A DNA stretch of 64,000 nucleotides from Silurus meridionalis (lineage: Eukaryota; Chordata; Actinopteri; Siluriformes; Siluridae): positions 21,172,277 to 21,236,276 of the forward strand of contig NC_060896.1 in assembly GCF_014805685.1 (NCBI RefSeq). The letters are read 5' to 3'. The position numbers were made by a program, and so were the translations under genes. Positions within the stretch are counted from its first letter, which is position 1. The number at the start of each line of letters is the position of its first letter. This document shows, piece after piece, positions 12,306 through 22,714 of this stretch. The notes below the pieces were generated by a model that worked only from the letters and a program-made list of their open reading frames with translations, searched no databases and was not told the origin of the DNA.

Positions 12306-12977
12306 GATGCAGACTCATAATTTGCAGTGCTCCTCAGAGGCTGTAAACCAGTGGTACCGCTCGTATTCACTGGTCTGGAAGTGGCGAACAAACCCTTTCC
12401 TAGGCGGAGACAAGCTAGCTAGCTTCGGGGTTGGCCGACCTCTCCTCACGATGTCTAGCTTTTCTTGAAAGTTGAAAATAATTTCTCTTCCTCTGTCAGC
12501 CATCATGGGCTTAAAAAAGTCTATCTCTGATGTATTAATGTGTGCAAAGCACTACAGAAGTGTTTTGCTAGTTGAACTTGGCTTGGTAACAGTTTTGCTC
12601 TGACCAAACAATCAGAGGACGGAAAGATGGTGACGCCTGTGAGGCGTATTTAAAATCTGATTGGTTAAAGCAACAGACTCATTTCTAATAGAAACTAAGG
12701 TAAATAGGCCAGCACTACTGATTTTGAAGGCCCTGGGCAGGTTAGATTGACATGGAAGCACATAGAGGCTGAAATCTGATTGGACAAAAAATCTAACATC
12801 CACATACACTTAATAGAAGCAGTGCAGCCATGAGAATGAAGAGATAAGACTGTTGGAAATAAATTGATAAAATTTATTTAAACGAATATTATAATTTAGG
12901 TTAAAAATGAAGGTCAGTGCTTCTGATAGTGTTTAGGCCAGCCAAGAACTCTTTGCTGGCCCTGACGGCCCACCACT
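12306..12977 (-). mobile_element. hAT-like element, 5' end and first coding part
   Basis: The outer end (minus strand, from 12977) reads CAGTGGTGGGCCGTCAGGGC; a CAG.G start is typical of hAT ends. A 63-residue frame (12506-12315, minus) starts MMADRGREII and contains FVRHFQTSEYERYHWFT, matching the N-terminal TTF/zinc-finger region of hAT-related proteins. A second copy of the same 5' region lies at 61717-62215 in the other orientation. The element is cut off near 12306, so only its 5' part remains. It sits exactly against the resumed Tc1-like element at 12978. Confidence 0.7.
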
Positions 12978-13037
12978 GTTAAAAGGAGAGAGGATGCCAC
13001 ACAGTGCTAAACATGGCCTTGTCCCAACTTTTCTGTA

Positions 13038-14936
13038 ATAAAATAACACTGCTGTCACGTGATGGCTAATTAAACAGATTCATTAAAAAGGAAGAGTAGT
13101 GTCGCTAATAAAGTAGCCAGTTGGTGTCAATCTTTCTGTATTTCCTGGTGTAAAGGTCAACTTAAAGTTATGATTATGACTAAAATGACAATTGGGATTA
13201 CTGTGAGAGATGCAGTTGTTTCAGAAAGGGGGAAAAGTATTAGTTGTAATTTCAGTAATGACAACGCCAATATTCAGAAAAGTGAGGAAACAATTAACTC
13301 TACTTCATGCCATCTAAGCTCTCTATTTCTTTGACCTTTTGGGAAAATGACTGCCACCTGAGTAAACACTGAAGTGAAGAGAATCAATAGCTTTCATGAG
13401 CAAGCAGTTTGCTCACTGCTGATTGTTCAACGCAGTGACCTTATGAGAGCACATTGCATTTGAATTACATTGAATTATTGTGTGTGAGTAGGTGCTGGGG
13501 ATGTCCTAGAGACAATGCTGAATCTTGTATAAACACTCATTCAATTGTAAATGGACTTCAAGAGTGCTTTTATGGACTTGTTTATGTTGTGTATGAATTG
13601 GATTAAAACCTATTGCAACTTGAGACCTTTTACACAGATTGATTTTTCAATAAGCCTCATGATGATGTAAAGTGATAGCACTCCAATAGCTGTATCTAGA
13701 GAGAAGAGAAGTAAAAGAGGGATGGAAATCGGGTGGCATGACATAATCCAGTCAGATAATGAAGCTTAAAAATGGATTTGAAAAAAGGAGCTTTCAAAAT
13801 GAGCGGAACACAAAAACCAGTGCAAGTCGAAGGATTAATGACAGTATTCAGCCGTTGCAGCAATTCAATTCACAATCCTGTGTACAGTATGTGAGAGCAT
13901 GACCGAGAGATAGAGAAAAAACAATGAGTTAATTATTGTTTTATGAAGTTCTGTTCTTTGAGCTCCATTTAAAGGTCTCAAATTTAATACATCAGTTATC
14001 TTTAATAAATGTTTTTCATCCAAGGTGTAGAGTTTCTTGCACTAGAGATATGAGACAAATATAGCTAAGTAAAAAATGTTTGTAGTTTTACCTTTGACCA
14101 ACTAAATTGTGTGAATACTTGTGTGGTTTCAGATACACTGTGTTCTATAAAAATATTAAAAGAGAACATCACCAAGCTAAAAACAGTAGCAATGATCATG
14201 CAAAATTCTGAATTACATTTTAAACTATGTTAAAGCATGTAGATTGGTATCACTAGATGTTTTGTAACAAACCTGTAAATTGTTATTGATTTGAATGTTA
14301 AAAGAATTGCGATTTGATTTGTAATGTTCGATTTACACAAAATTATATTTTGCTGCTTCTTTACTAGTTGCATTACTGCACGCAACAATGTTTTAAGGTT
14401 TGTATTTGCTGTTATATAGTGCATGATGCCAGTCAGCTGTAAGAATGTCAATACACTGTGGTATGAAACTAAACTCCTAATGTATATTATGCAGCAGCAG
14501 TTCAAAACCAAAGATTTCTACCAGGCAGGGTGGCATTAATAATAACATAGTCTCATACAAAATTAATGTTGAGAGGCTAACACACTTGACTTCTGCACAC
14601 TTGACTACTACCTAGTGTATTTCTAGAGCTACCCCATAATAAACAGGTGAGAACAAAGTCTGTTTGAAATCCAGCAGCTTAAATTCTGCAATTTTGGCAT
14701 GGACAAATACTAGCCTGAACTAGCCCAAAGGATTTTAGCATTGGGAAAAGCAATATTTTTTTTCTTTCTTTTGATCATACCTTGCATAGAAAACAAGCAT
14801 TAATTTACCTGAGGTTCACATTTAGATGTGTTAAACAGCTTAAACATGTCAACTTTTGTTTAAATGATATAACTATCTTTGAACATTTTGGATCATTAGA
14901 GTTTACAGGTATTTTATTGTTGATAGGTGTAAAATA
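13038..14936. other. Unclassified sequence; possible conserved block at 13200-13560
   Basis: No repeat or coding signal. The part 13200-13560 is unique-looking with balanced composition and several homeodomain-like AATTA cores, and may be a regulatory element; the rest is AT-rich with nothing recognisable. Confidence 0.25.
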
Positions 14937-15425
14937 TGTCAGGATCTTCTGGGCACACTGCGCACTTCGGGGTCGGTGGCCATCTTGCCGTTTTTCCCGC
15001 GCCTCAAGGTATATAAGGACATCTTGACTTTATCTTGAGGCCAGATTATTTTACCTGCTCCCTAGCCTCTGAGATTATTCTTGCCACCCTGCCGCTTCTG
15101 GATTCTGTTCCTGTGCCTGACCCCTGCTCTGCTCTGCCTTCCTAGTACCCGGTTTGGACTTTGGATTTGTTTTGGCATTTTTGTTTTTGCCCTGCCTATA
15201 TTCTTCTTTTTGCCGGCTTTTGATTTTTTTTTGGACTGTCTTTTGCTTTGGCTTTGTCTTCCCTGCATTGCCCCGTTTGCCTGTGTTTTGACCCTGGACT
15301 GTTTTTTTTTTTACTTTGTTTTTGCCTTTGCCCATTTAAGACCGTTTTCACCTAACTCTTGTGGCATCCTGCATTTGGGTCTTCCATCCAGTCTCCACTT
15401 ACCCAGTCACCCGTGATTTCTGACA
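14937..15425 (+). mobile_element. Solo LTR, family A
   Basis: Bounded by TGTCAGGATC at the left and TTCTGACA at the right (TG...CA, with a short inverted repeat), 489 bp long. It contains a TATA-like GTATATAAGG near 15010 and a pyrimidine-rich downstream half, as expected of an LTR with U3-R-U5. A clear relative with the same ends is at 41129-41664. No internal retroelement sequence adjoins it, so it is a solo LTR. The 5-bp flanks differ (AAATA left, ATTTC right), so no target duplication is present. Ty3/gypsy-type is likely but not proven. Confidence 0.75.
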
Positions 15426-15756
15426 ATTTCTGATTAATGGGGCACTTTAAATAAATGAAAACCGGTAATTATAAATGCATCTATGAAAATAGAAGTACTA
15501 TATGTTTAAAAGCTCTTATTCTTTATTGAATTAGCATTTGTTTGGTTGTTTATACATTTACTTATTAATGTATGACAACATACTGAGAGCAGCAACATGC
15601 TTGCCAGATGTTTAAACATAAATAACACCAAAAAAGGATGTAAAGAAAATATATTACAAACCATAAACAGGGCAATTGCAGTTTATTCCATTACCATTTC
15701 CAGGTTATGTATCTAAGTAGCTTTTAATTTACACAAATAAAAACAACTTATATTTC
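15426..15756. other. Unclassified AT-rich sequence
   Basis: Nothing recognisable between the solo LTR and the LINE. Confidence 0.4.
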
Positions 15757-16908
15757 TTCTTATTATTTTGGCTGCTCTCGTTAGTGGTCGCCACAGCGGA
15801 TCATCTGTCACCATATCACCCTGTCCTCTACGTCTGCCTCTTTCAAACCAACGTGCCTGGCGGCTCCATTCTCAGCATTCTCAAACCTTATATACCCCAT
15901 GTCTATCCTCTGCACATGTCTAAACATCCCAATCAGGCCTTTCTTATTTTGTCTCCAAAATGCCCTAAATGCGCTGCCATTCTAATAAACAAATTTTTAA
16001 TTCTGTCCATCCTAGTCACTCCCAATGAAAATGTCTGCATCTTCAGCTCTGCTACCGCTAGCTCCACCTCCTGTCTTTTAAACAATGCCACTGTTTCTAA
16101 ACAATATACCTAGCATGTCTCACTAGGGTCCTATAAACTTCCCCTTTCACTCTTGCAGATACCCTTATATCACAAATCACTCCTGCCACACTTCTCCACC
16201 CTGCCTGCAGAGTGGAGAAGATCATAGTCCGTGCAAAGATCATAGTCCATGGAGACTCCTTTCTGACATCATCCATCACCACTGCAAACAGGAAAGGGCT
16301 CAGATCCGATTCTTGATGTGGTCCCACCTCTCTATACTTCTTAATCAACATCCTCAAATTAAATATTGCATCTGTAGTGCTCATTGAGTGACTGAACAAC
16401 TTTATTCCCCTGTGGTTACTGAAGGTCTGCACATCTCCCTTCTTCTTAAAAATTGGTACCAGCACACTCTTTTTCTATTCCTCAGGCATCCTCTCACCTT
16501 CCAAAATATTGTTAAACAATCTTGTTAAAAACTCCACTGCCATCTCATCGAAACATTTTCATGTCATCTAGTCCAACCGACTTTCCCCTCTTCATCCTCT
16601 TATCTTCCTGCTCCACCATCTCCACATCATCCAACCTTCTCTTTTTCTAATTTTACTCATGCATCAGCTTCTCAAAATTACTCTCTCCATCTTCTCAAAA
16701 CACTCTCCTCACTAGTCAATACACCTCCATCTGCATCCCTTATTGCTCTCATTTGCAGCACCTCGGTCCCAGCTCCCAGCTCGGCCCCGCTGTTGGCCAA
16801 TCGTTATAAATCCTTTTCTCCTTCCTTAATGTCCAACTTCTCATACAGCTCCTAATATGCCTTTTACTTAGCTTTTGTCACATCCCTCCTCACCTGCTGA
16901 CGCATCAT
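15757..16908 (-). pseudogene. RTE-like LINE, 3' part (reverse transcriptase and 3' UTR)
   Basis: On the minus strand a 122-codon frame (16465-16097) reads LVPIFKKKGDVQTFSNHRG, then STTDAIFNLRMLIKKYRE and DLSPFLFAVVMD, the conserved blocks of an RTE-like LINE reverse transcriptase. Blocks between these are missing, so several internal deletions are present. Where the catalytic F/Y-A-D-D box should follow PWTM, the text is FARTMIF, so the active site is lost. The 3' end near 15757 carries TCGCCACAGCGGATCATCTG (complement), a familiar 3' UTR piece. The LINE continues at 20544-21735 on the other side of the inserted DIRS element. Confidence 0.8.
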
Positions 16909-17127
16909 CTCAAGGTTACGAACGTAACCCTAGTTCCCCGAAGGAACGAGACGCTGCGTCGAAACGCTATGGGAACGCCCCTGCGTGACCACGCTCTGAA
17001 CCACGTGTGAAATCTTAGCCAATAGGCAAGCCGTGACGTCATAGACAGGCGACGTCGCGTAAACCAGGAAGCTACAAGATGGCTGTGCGGTGGTAGCGAC
17101 ATTAGCTTCTGCAAAGAGAGAAGGTAA
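16909..17127. repeat. DIRS 1 left inverted terminal repeat
   Basis: The section from about 16960 to 17127 is the near-perfect reverse complement of 20352-20520, e.g. GGAAGCTACAAGATGGCTGT here and ACAGCCATCTTGTAGCTTCC there. The outermost 50 bp (CTCAAGGTTACGAACGTAAC onwards) are not shared with the right end, as is usual for the unequal outer edges of DIRS terminal repeats. Confidence 0.9.
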
Positions 17128-17159
17128 GCGCCGCAGGGATGCAGGGAGTGTGGCACGCA

Positions 17160-17254
17160 GACGCAGCGTCTCGTTCCTTTGGGGAACTAGGGTTACGTTC
17201 GTAACCTTGAGACGCCCTTCAGGAACTCGAGCTGCGTCGAACGCTATGGGAACG
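17160..17254. repeat. DIRS 1 internal complementary region
   Basis: The first half (17160-17211) is the reverse complement of the outer left end of the element (16909-16960), including AGGGTTACGTTCGTAACCTT. The second half (17212-17254) is the reverse complement of the outer right end (20503-20543), including CCTTCAGGAACTCGAGCTGC. This joined complement of both ends is the hallmark of DIRS1-type elements and is thought to template completion of the ends through a circular intermediate. Confidence 0.9.
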
Positions 17255-18260
17255 AGGGTCCAATCACGCCACACTGACCAGACCCTGCCGAAAGAGTGAG
17301 GGCCTCGGCACCAGCACGCAGGACAGAGGAGCCCGGGGTGGCTCCGAGGTCGAGGCCATAGAACCTGACAAAGGTCAGCGGGGTGGACCAACCCGCAGCG
17401 TCACAGACGTCCCGGAGTGACACTCATGTGGACCCGGCCGCAGAGGGCGCCACACTCCAGCGGGGCGAGCCCTGACCGCGATCGGAGCGGGGACCAGGAC
17501 TCGCAGCCGAACAACCTCCAAGGACTCGTCCTGTGGAGATAAGCACCCAGTGCTCGCACTGGACACAGCCGGGTCTCGTAACCCCTGGTCGGGGGCTATA
17601 ACAGAGGAGGGCAGAATGCCAGTAACATGACACATCGCGTGGGAGCACCCAGCCTCGTGTAAAGAACACTCTGGCCATGCCAGGGGGCAACTCCAGGTGG
17701 GACGAGGCAACTGCCAAGTCCCAGACAGGCACTCCGAGTCGTGTCCCGGGCCACAGCCTCCGGGCGCCGCGGAGGAAACGTGTCACCAATGGGACCTACC
17801 CAGCGAACACGGAAACCCTCAGGGTCGAAGGGGTTAACCCTGTGGCAAACTGTACCTGCAAAAACACCAGAACTGAACCGACCAGGCAGTCAACTGGGTC
17901 CAAGTCACGGTGCTCACACCGTGACGTGAACAGTCGCCATCGTGCGGCGTATGACCTCCTCATGGAGGGAGCTCTGGAGTGGAGAGGGGCCTCAACTACC
18001 TCGGTAGAGAGAACAGCCGCTACAAACCGTGCCCCCTCAGGGGCCACAGTCTCCACAACACCAGGCGGGGGTGAACCAGGGTTCCGCCCGCCAACAAGGT
18101 GCTACCCGGAGGAGACAGACTCCCTACCGGCGAACCTATCCCAAAACTCCCGAGAGCAGCACAATCGGGGGAAAGGCGTACAGGCGTAGCCTCGGCCAAG
18201 ACCGTCCCACGGTAGCCACTGTCTCGACAGGGCGTCTGCTCAGACATCCAACCATCCCGG
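17255..18260 (-). pseudogene. DIRS 1 tyrosine recombinase remnant
   Basis: The minus strand encodes, in order, an N-terminal arm (SSRAPSMRRSYAARWRLFTS, about 17960, then CLVGSVLVFLQVQFATGLTP), VPVWDLAVAS (about 17720), a block SSHLELPPGMARVFF and, near 17350-17400, AGWSTPLTFVRFYGLDL. The tyrosine of FYGLD is the expected nucleophile of the recombinase. The segment with the first catalytic arginine is missing and the H-x-x-R region is frameshifted, so the protein is not functional. The recombinase would normally integrate the circular DNA product into the genome. Confidence 0.75.
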
Positions 18261-18437
18261 GATGTAACCGGCTCTAAATGAGAGGAGTTCGTCCCGGGAC
18301 CACAAGAGGACCTCCTGCGCCAGTTGCTCGCAAGGGCAAGACCGGAGGCCCCCCAGGTGGTTGATGTGCGAGACCACCGCAGTATTGTCCGAGCGGATCA
18401 ACACATATCGATCTCTAAGGACTGGGAGGAAGTGTTG

Positions 18438-18990
18438 TCACCCCAACAACACTGCCAGCATCTCCTGGCAATCTATGTGCCACAAGAGACGTGGGCCGCT
18501 CCACAGACCCTGGGCGGAGTGGCCACTCATGACCGCTCCCCACCCCGTGATGGAAGCGTCCGTCGTTAGCGTTATGCGACGACAAGAAGTCCCTAAAACG
18601 GGGCCACGGGACAGAACGTAAGGTACTACCATGCAACCAAGGCTCAAAGGGCACACCGTGAGACCTTGATGTGACGATACAGACTCCCTCAGGGGGAGAA
18701 CCCTTCCGTCCCGGAGCCACCACTGGAGGGGCCACATGCGGACGCTGCCGACATGAGACCCAGCAGCCTCTGGAACTGCCTCACAGTGACTAGGCGGCCT
18801 GCCCCTACCCTCCTGACTGCAGTGAGGATGACTACAAACCGGGCGGGAGACAACCATGCCCGCAACTCGGCCGAGTCCCACACCACGCCGAGAAAGTGGC
18901 CCTCCGCGCTGGGAAAGTACACACTACCCGGCGTCTCAGTCCAAACCCCAGTACCTTCATGCAGGCGGGAACAGCATCTCAATGCCGAAC
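18438..18990 (-). pseudogene. DIRS 1 reverse transcriptase thumb / RNase H remnant
   Basis: The minus strand shows FLGVVWDSAELRAWLSPA (about 18880) followed by RQFQRLLGLMSAASA, the connection part after the RT palm in DIRS elements. Downstream comes LTTDASITGWGAV, then WHIDCQEMLAVLLG, the first RNase H motifs (the D of TDAS and the E of QEM are candidate catalytic residues). The reading frame changes between these parts. Further degraded sequence leads on to the recombinase. Confidence 0.75.
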
Positions 18991-19611
18991 CGCCAGGTGC
19001 TCTAACGAGCCACCATCAACCAATCGCTGATATAATACAGAATGCGGATGCCCTGAAGCCGCAGCGGGGTCAGTGCCGCGTTCACGCACTCTGTGAAGGC
19101 ACAGGGCGAGGGCGCTAGGCCGCACGGAAGGACCGATATAGGTAAGCTTCGCCCCGAAAGCAACCTCAGGAACCTCCCGTGCGCGGTGAAGGACGGCTGC
19201 ATGGGAGCATGCAACCTCCAGATCTAGCGTCTGACAAATCCGTCCTTAGACCTGACCTGAGACACGACCTCTCTAAACGAAAAACCTGAACCCGAGCCTC
19301 AAAAGTGAGTGGTTCAAGTAGCGGAGATCCAGAATGGGATGCAACCCACCGTCCTTCTTCGGAACAACGAAGCACGGGCTGTAGCAGCCTGACTCGCGAA
19401 CTGAGGGGGGAACCACCTCGATGGCCCCTTTCCCCAGGAGTGTGCGACCTTCCTGTTCCAGGACCAGAGCCTGCAGAGCCTGCAACCCCTCGGGGCTGGC
19501 CCCCGACCCACTCAGAGCGGCTGGAGCGGTGCTCTGCAGCCAACCACACCTCCTGAGAGGCGGCGGAACCCCCTGTCCGCAGCGATCATACGGGCAGAAT
19601 ACGGGGAGCAA
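18991..19611 (-). pseudogene. DIRS 1 reverse transcriptase palm remnant
   Basis: From right to left on the minus strand: KGAIEVVPPSVRESGCYSPC then FVVPKKDGGLHPILDLRYLN (about 19330-19450), the fingers/palm start; then LPCGLAPSPCAFTECVNAAL and LQGIRILYYISDWLMVAR (about 19010-19130). The catalytic Y-x-D-D box reads YISD, so the first of the two paired aspartates is replaced by serine. Frame changes separate the pieces. Inactive copy. Confidence 0.8.
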
Positions 19612-20349
19612 ACCGCTGGAGAAGCTGCGCCCTGAACACGACCCGTGGCAGGGCTAACAGACAGTCCTCCTGAACCCGAACACCAGGAGCAGCGTACTGC
19701 GGCCGTTGAAGCCCCCTGAGAGGCGGCGGATGACTCTCATGTCGGGCGGAAATAAGGATGTTAACCGCTAGAGGGAGGCAGCGTCCTGAACACCCTGTGG
19801 CAGGGCCGACAGACCGGCCTCCCGGTGGTGCCAGGGAGGGACGAGCACCGTAGCATGAGGTGCGCACCGTCCTCCAAGATGCAAGCCATCAGGCCTACGC
19901 ACCACAGCCCGTTCACTAGAGGCAAGGACGACCCTCAGGCCGTCCAGCCCCTCCTGCACATAGCCACACGGCTAAATGCTAACAGCCGATACCACCGAGA
20001 GCCAAAGCCTCGAGGGAGAGCGCTCACCTCGGAGAGCGCTCTCTGAAATTCTCCCACCTCGGAGGAAGAATACGGAGCACCGCGTCACACGCACCGGGAG
20101 AAGAACCGTTTACAAACGAGCGCAATCTCCGGGGGACGGGAGCTCGCTTCGCAGCCGGGAGCGCATAGCCGCACGGCTAAAATGCTAACAACCGAAACCC
20201 TCGAGAGCCGACTAAGCACGCTCCTAAGCTAAGCAAACAGCACATCGGCTGCGTGTCACCCCCCCCGAAATGAATCGGGGCAAGCAGGAGACACGCAGAC
20301 GGAATTTTGCCTGCATATAAGCTCATGACTGCACAGATAATACACTCAA

Positions 20350-20543
20350 AGCGCTTACCTGAACGAGCAGAAGCTAATGTCGCTACCACCGCACAGCCAT
20401 CTTGTAGCTTCCTGGTTTACGCGACGTCGCCTGTCTATGACATCACGGCTTGCCTATTGGCTAAGATTTCACACGTGGTTCAGAGCGTGGTCACACAGGG
20501 GCGTTCCCATAGCGTTTCGACGCAGCTCGAGTTCCTGAAGGGG
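20350..20543. repeat. DIRS 1 right inverted terminal repeat
   Basis: Reverse complement of the left repeat from about 20352 to 20520, then an outer edge CAGCTCGAGTTCCTGAAGGG that is unlike the left edge but is matched in complement by the internal region at 17212-17254. The element ends at about 20543, where LINE sequence (CTCCTTGTACTCCTCC) resumes. Confidence 0.9.
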
Positions 20544-21730
20544 AACTCCTTGTACTCCTCCCTACTTTTCTCTTCTCTCTGCCTATCCAAATTCTGTTTA
20601 GCCAACCTCTTACTCCTTATGCTTTCCTGCACTTCCTCATTCCACCACTACGGCTCTTTGTCTTCCTTTCTTTTTCCAGATGTGATGCCAAGTACCTTCG
20701 TAGCTGTTTCCATTATCACTTCTGCAGTAGTTGCCTAATCATCCATCACCTCTTCACCACCACCGAGCCCCTGTCTGACCTCTTCCCTGAATCTTACACT
20801 ACAGTCTTTCTCCTTTAGTTTCCACTTTCTTATTCTTTTTTCAGTCTTCTCTCTCCTTTACTTTATCTTCACCTCCAAAGCCATCCTACAGACCCCCATC
20901 CGATGCTGTTTAGCTACACTGTCCACTGTCAATAACTTACAGTCTCCAATCTCTTTCAGGTTGCATCTCCTGCATAGAATTTAGTCCACCTGTGTGCACC
21001 TTCCTCCGCTTTTATACATCACCCTGTGCTTCTCTTTCTTTTTAAAATATGTACTAACCACTGCCATTTCCATCCTTTTAGCCAAATCTACAAGCATCTG
21101 CCCTTTTACATTCTTCTCCTTTAAACCATACCTACTTATTATTTTTGTTCCCTTCACCAACATGGCCATTGAAGTCTGCCCCAATCACCAATCTTCCTTT
21201 TTCTAGACTCTCCACCACTTCATCTAACTTACTCCAGAACATTTCCCTCTCCATCTTACAACCCACTTGTGGAGCATAGGTGCATATATGATATTTACCA
21301 TCACTCCTTCAACTTCCAGCTTCACGTTTATCACCCTATCAGAAACTCTCTTCACACCCACTGTACTCTTACTGTACTCTTCCTTAAGGATCACCCATAC
21401 ACCATTTCTCTTTTCATCCACACCATGGTACAACAGTTGTAGTTGTAGTACCAACATTTATAGTACCAACCCTAACTCTCCCACTCTTCTACATCTCCCC
21501 TTTCCCTGTGGTCACTGTAGACATCTTCCCCCTCTCCTTCTTGTCCTTTAGCCAACAGTAGCCCAATTTTCACCAGTACACTGTTGCCTAGCAATACCTG
21601 TGGCGGTTGTTGGTAACCCGGGCTCCGCATATTTTATTTGGCACATGTTTTACACCGGATACCTAACGCAACCATCCCCATTTATCCGGGCTTGGGAACA
21701 GCACTAACAATGCACTGGCTTGCACAACCC

Positions 21731-21735
<5 letters not shown>
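20544..21735 (-). pseudogene. RTE-like LINE, 5' part (endonuclease)
   Basis: Minus-strand frames give LLYHGVDEKRNGVWVILKEE (about 21390-21440) with KRVSDRVINVKLEVEGVMVN, and MEMAVVSTYFKKKEKHRVMY with KSGGRCTQVD (about 20985-21070). These are blocks of the apurinic-like endonuclease domain that nicks target DNA for LINE insertion. The 5' untranslated part (about 21600-21735, complement) includes the GTGTAAAACATGTGCCAAAT block typical of this fish LINE. A dinucleotide AT repeat begins exactly at its 5' edge. The coding part is broken by frameshifts. It continues leftwards at 15757-16908. Confidence 0.8.

Positions 21736-21799
<64 letters not shown>
21736..21799. repeat. (AT)n microsatellite
   Basis: About 32 uninterrupted AT units next to the LINE 5' edge. 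Confidence 0.97.
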
Positions 21800-21800
<1 letters not shown>

Positions 21801-22391
21801 CTATTTAAATAGATCATAAATCTGGTTTGGAAGACCAACAAATTCTAATCTAGAAAGGACTCCTGTCTAAAAAACACTAACCAAGTTGAGATTATACTGT
21901 TATAATGCCCTTTGTGCTAAATGGTAAAGATCTTGTTCAGCTTGGATATCATTGTATAATTATTTGGTTAACTGGTGGCAAGGCGGATTAAATTAGAAAG
22001 AATTCTGCATTGCTCACACTGCTGTGCACTCACCAAAAGGGGCATGTGTTTAGGCCATAATGAACTAAAAGAAGAATACGCTCCTTATTACTGTACGTGT
22101 CACGTCTCAAGTGGTATTATTGAGCTTTAGCTACTCATTTGGTGCCCTCTATAATCCTGATCATAGAAATGATGGTCAAGGTCACACTGCAGGTTCAACT
22201 AGACCGCAACAAATAATCTGTGCATACTATTGTAATCTAACTATCACATCTAGAGTCATTTGCTATTTTATTTTTTAAATGAAATGTTTATCTATTTGCA
22301 AATATGTTATTAAAAGTAACATTTTGTACTGTTAATGTGATAGTTCAACCTAAGTTATTTACACACTCACTCCAAAGTAGTTCAGTGAATG
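21800..22391. other. Unclassified sequence
   Basis: No gene or repeat family recognised between the AT repeat and the second DIRS element. Confidence 0.4.
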
Positions 22392-22560
22392 CAGTTCCCT
22401 TTCAGGAACTCAAGCTGTGTCCGAATGCTTTGGGAACGCGACCGCGTTGTCCATGCTAAGAAATAATGTGTGTAATCACACAAAATTGGACGCAGGCCAT
22501 CATCGGTGGGGTGACGTCATGACCAGGAAGTATAAAATGCACATGTAGTGAAGCTAGCGC
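22392..22560. repeat. DIRS 2 left inverted terminal repeat
   Basis: Begins CAGTTCCCTTTCAGGAACTC and includes GGGAACGCGACCGCGTTGTC and AATAATGTGTGTAATCACAC; the right end carries the complement (TGATTACACACATTATTTCA and GACAACGCGGTTGCTTCCCA). Confidence 0.85.
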
Positions 22561-22714
22561 CAGCTGTGTTGAATAGTCTGTCAAATTGTTTGTCAAAATA
22601 AATAAGGATGAAAGCAAGCAAGAAATTTAAGCCCCCACTATATTTCAGGGGTGGATACGCACAGCTTGTATGTGGCTTGCTTGACCCTCTCATGGCGTGT
22701 TTTCTTTGTGGCAC

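Larger units (their letters stand above)
10850..13037 (+). mobile_element. Long-TIR Tc1-like element, split by nested insertions
   Basis: Starts after a TA dinucleotide (10848-10849) with an end of the TTCCAAAAA.GTTGG type and the TGTGTAAAATGTAAATAAAA block. This is the end of a teleost Tc1-like family with terminal repeats of about 200 bp that recurs at 39901, 46408 and 50836. Degenerate transposase coding follows on the plus strand: ATGGGCAGAGGTTCAC near 11105 (start of the protein) to AGAAGACCCAGGATTGTTGA near 11508. The element then breaks near 11560 and resumes at 12978 with TTAAAAGGAGAGAGGATGCC and TTGTCCCAACTTTT. Between the two parts lie a LINE tail and a hAT 5' end, which therefore arrived later. 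Confidence 0.75.
16909..20543 (-). mobile_element. DIRS-like retrotransposon 1, complete structure
   Basis: A 3.6-kb, GC-rich, CpG-rich element inserted in the RTE-like LINE. It has inverted terminal repeats at 16909-17127 and 20350-20543 and an internal complementary region at 17160-17254. Read from right to left on the minus strand it carries reverse transcriptase, RNase H and tyrosine recombinase remnants in the DIRS order. DIRS elements use a recombinase instead of an integrase and make no target duplication, which agrees with the lack of one here. All coding regions are frameshifted or mutated, so this copy is inactive, though its ends are well preserved. No clear gag is seen between 19650 and 20350. 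Confidence 0.88.

Noticed and set aside
15081..15416. 111-codon hydrophobic open frame
   Set aside because: Product of the pyrimidine-rich half of a solo LTR; its relative at 41194-41589 shows the same artefact.
17677..18189. 170-codon plus-strand open frame in the GC-rich region
   Set aside because: Shadow of the DIRS recombinase on the other strand; high GC lengthens antisense frames.
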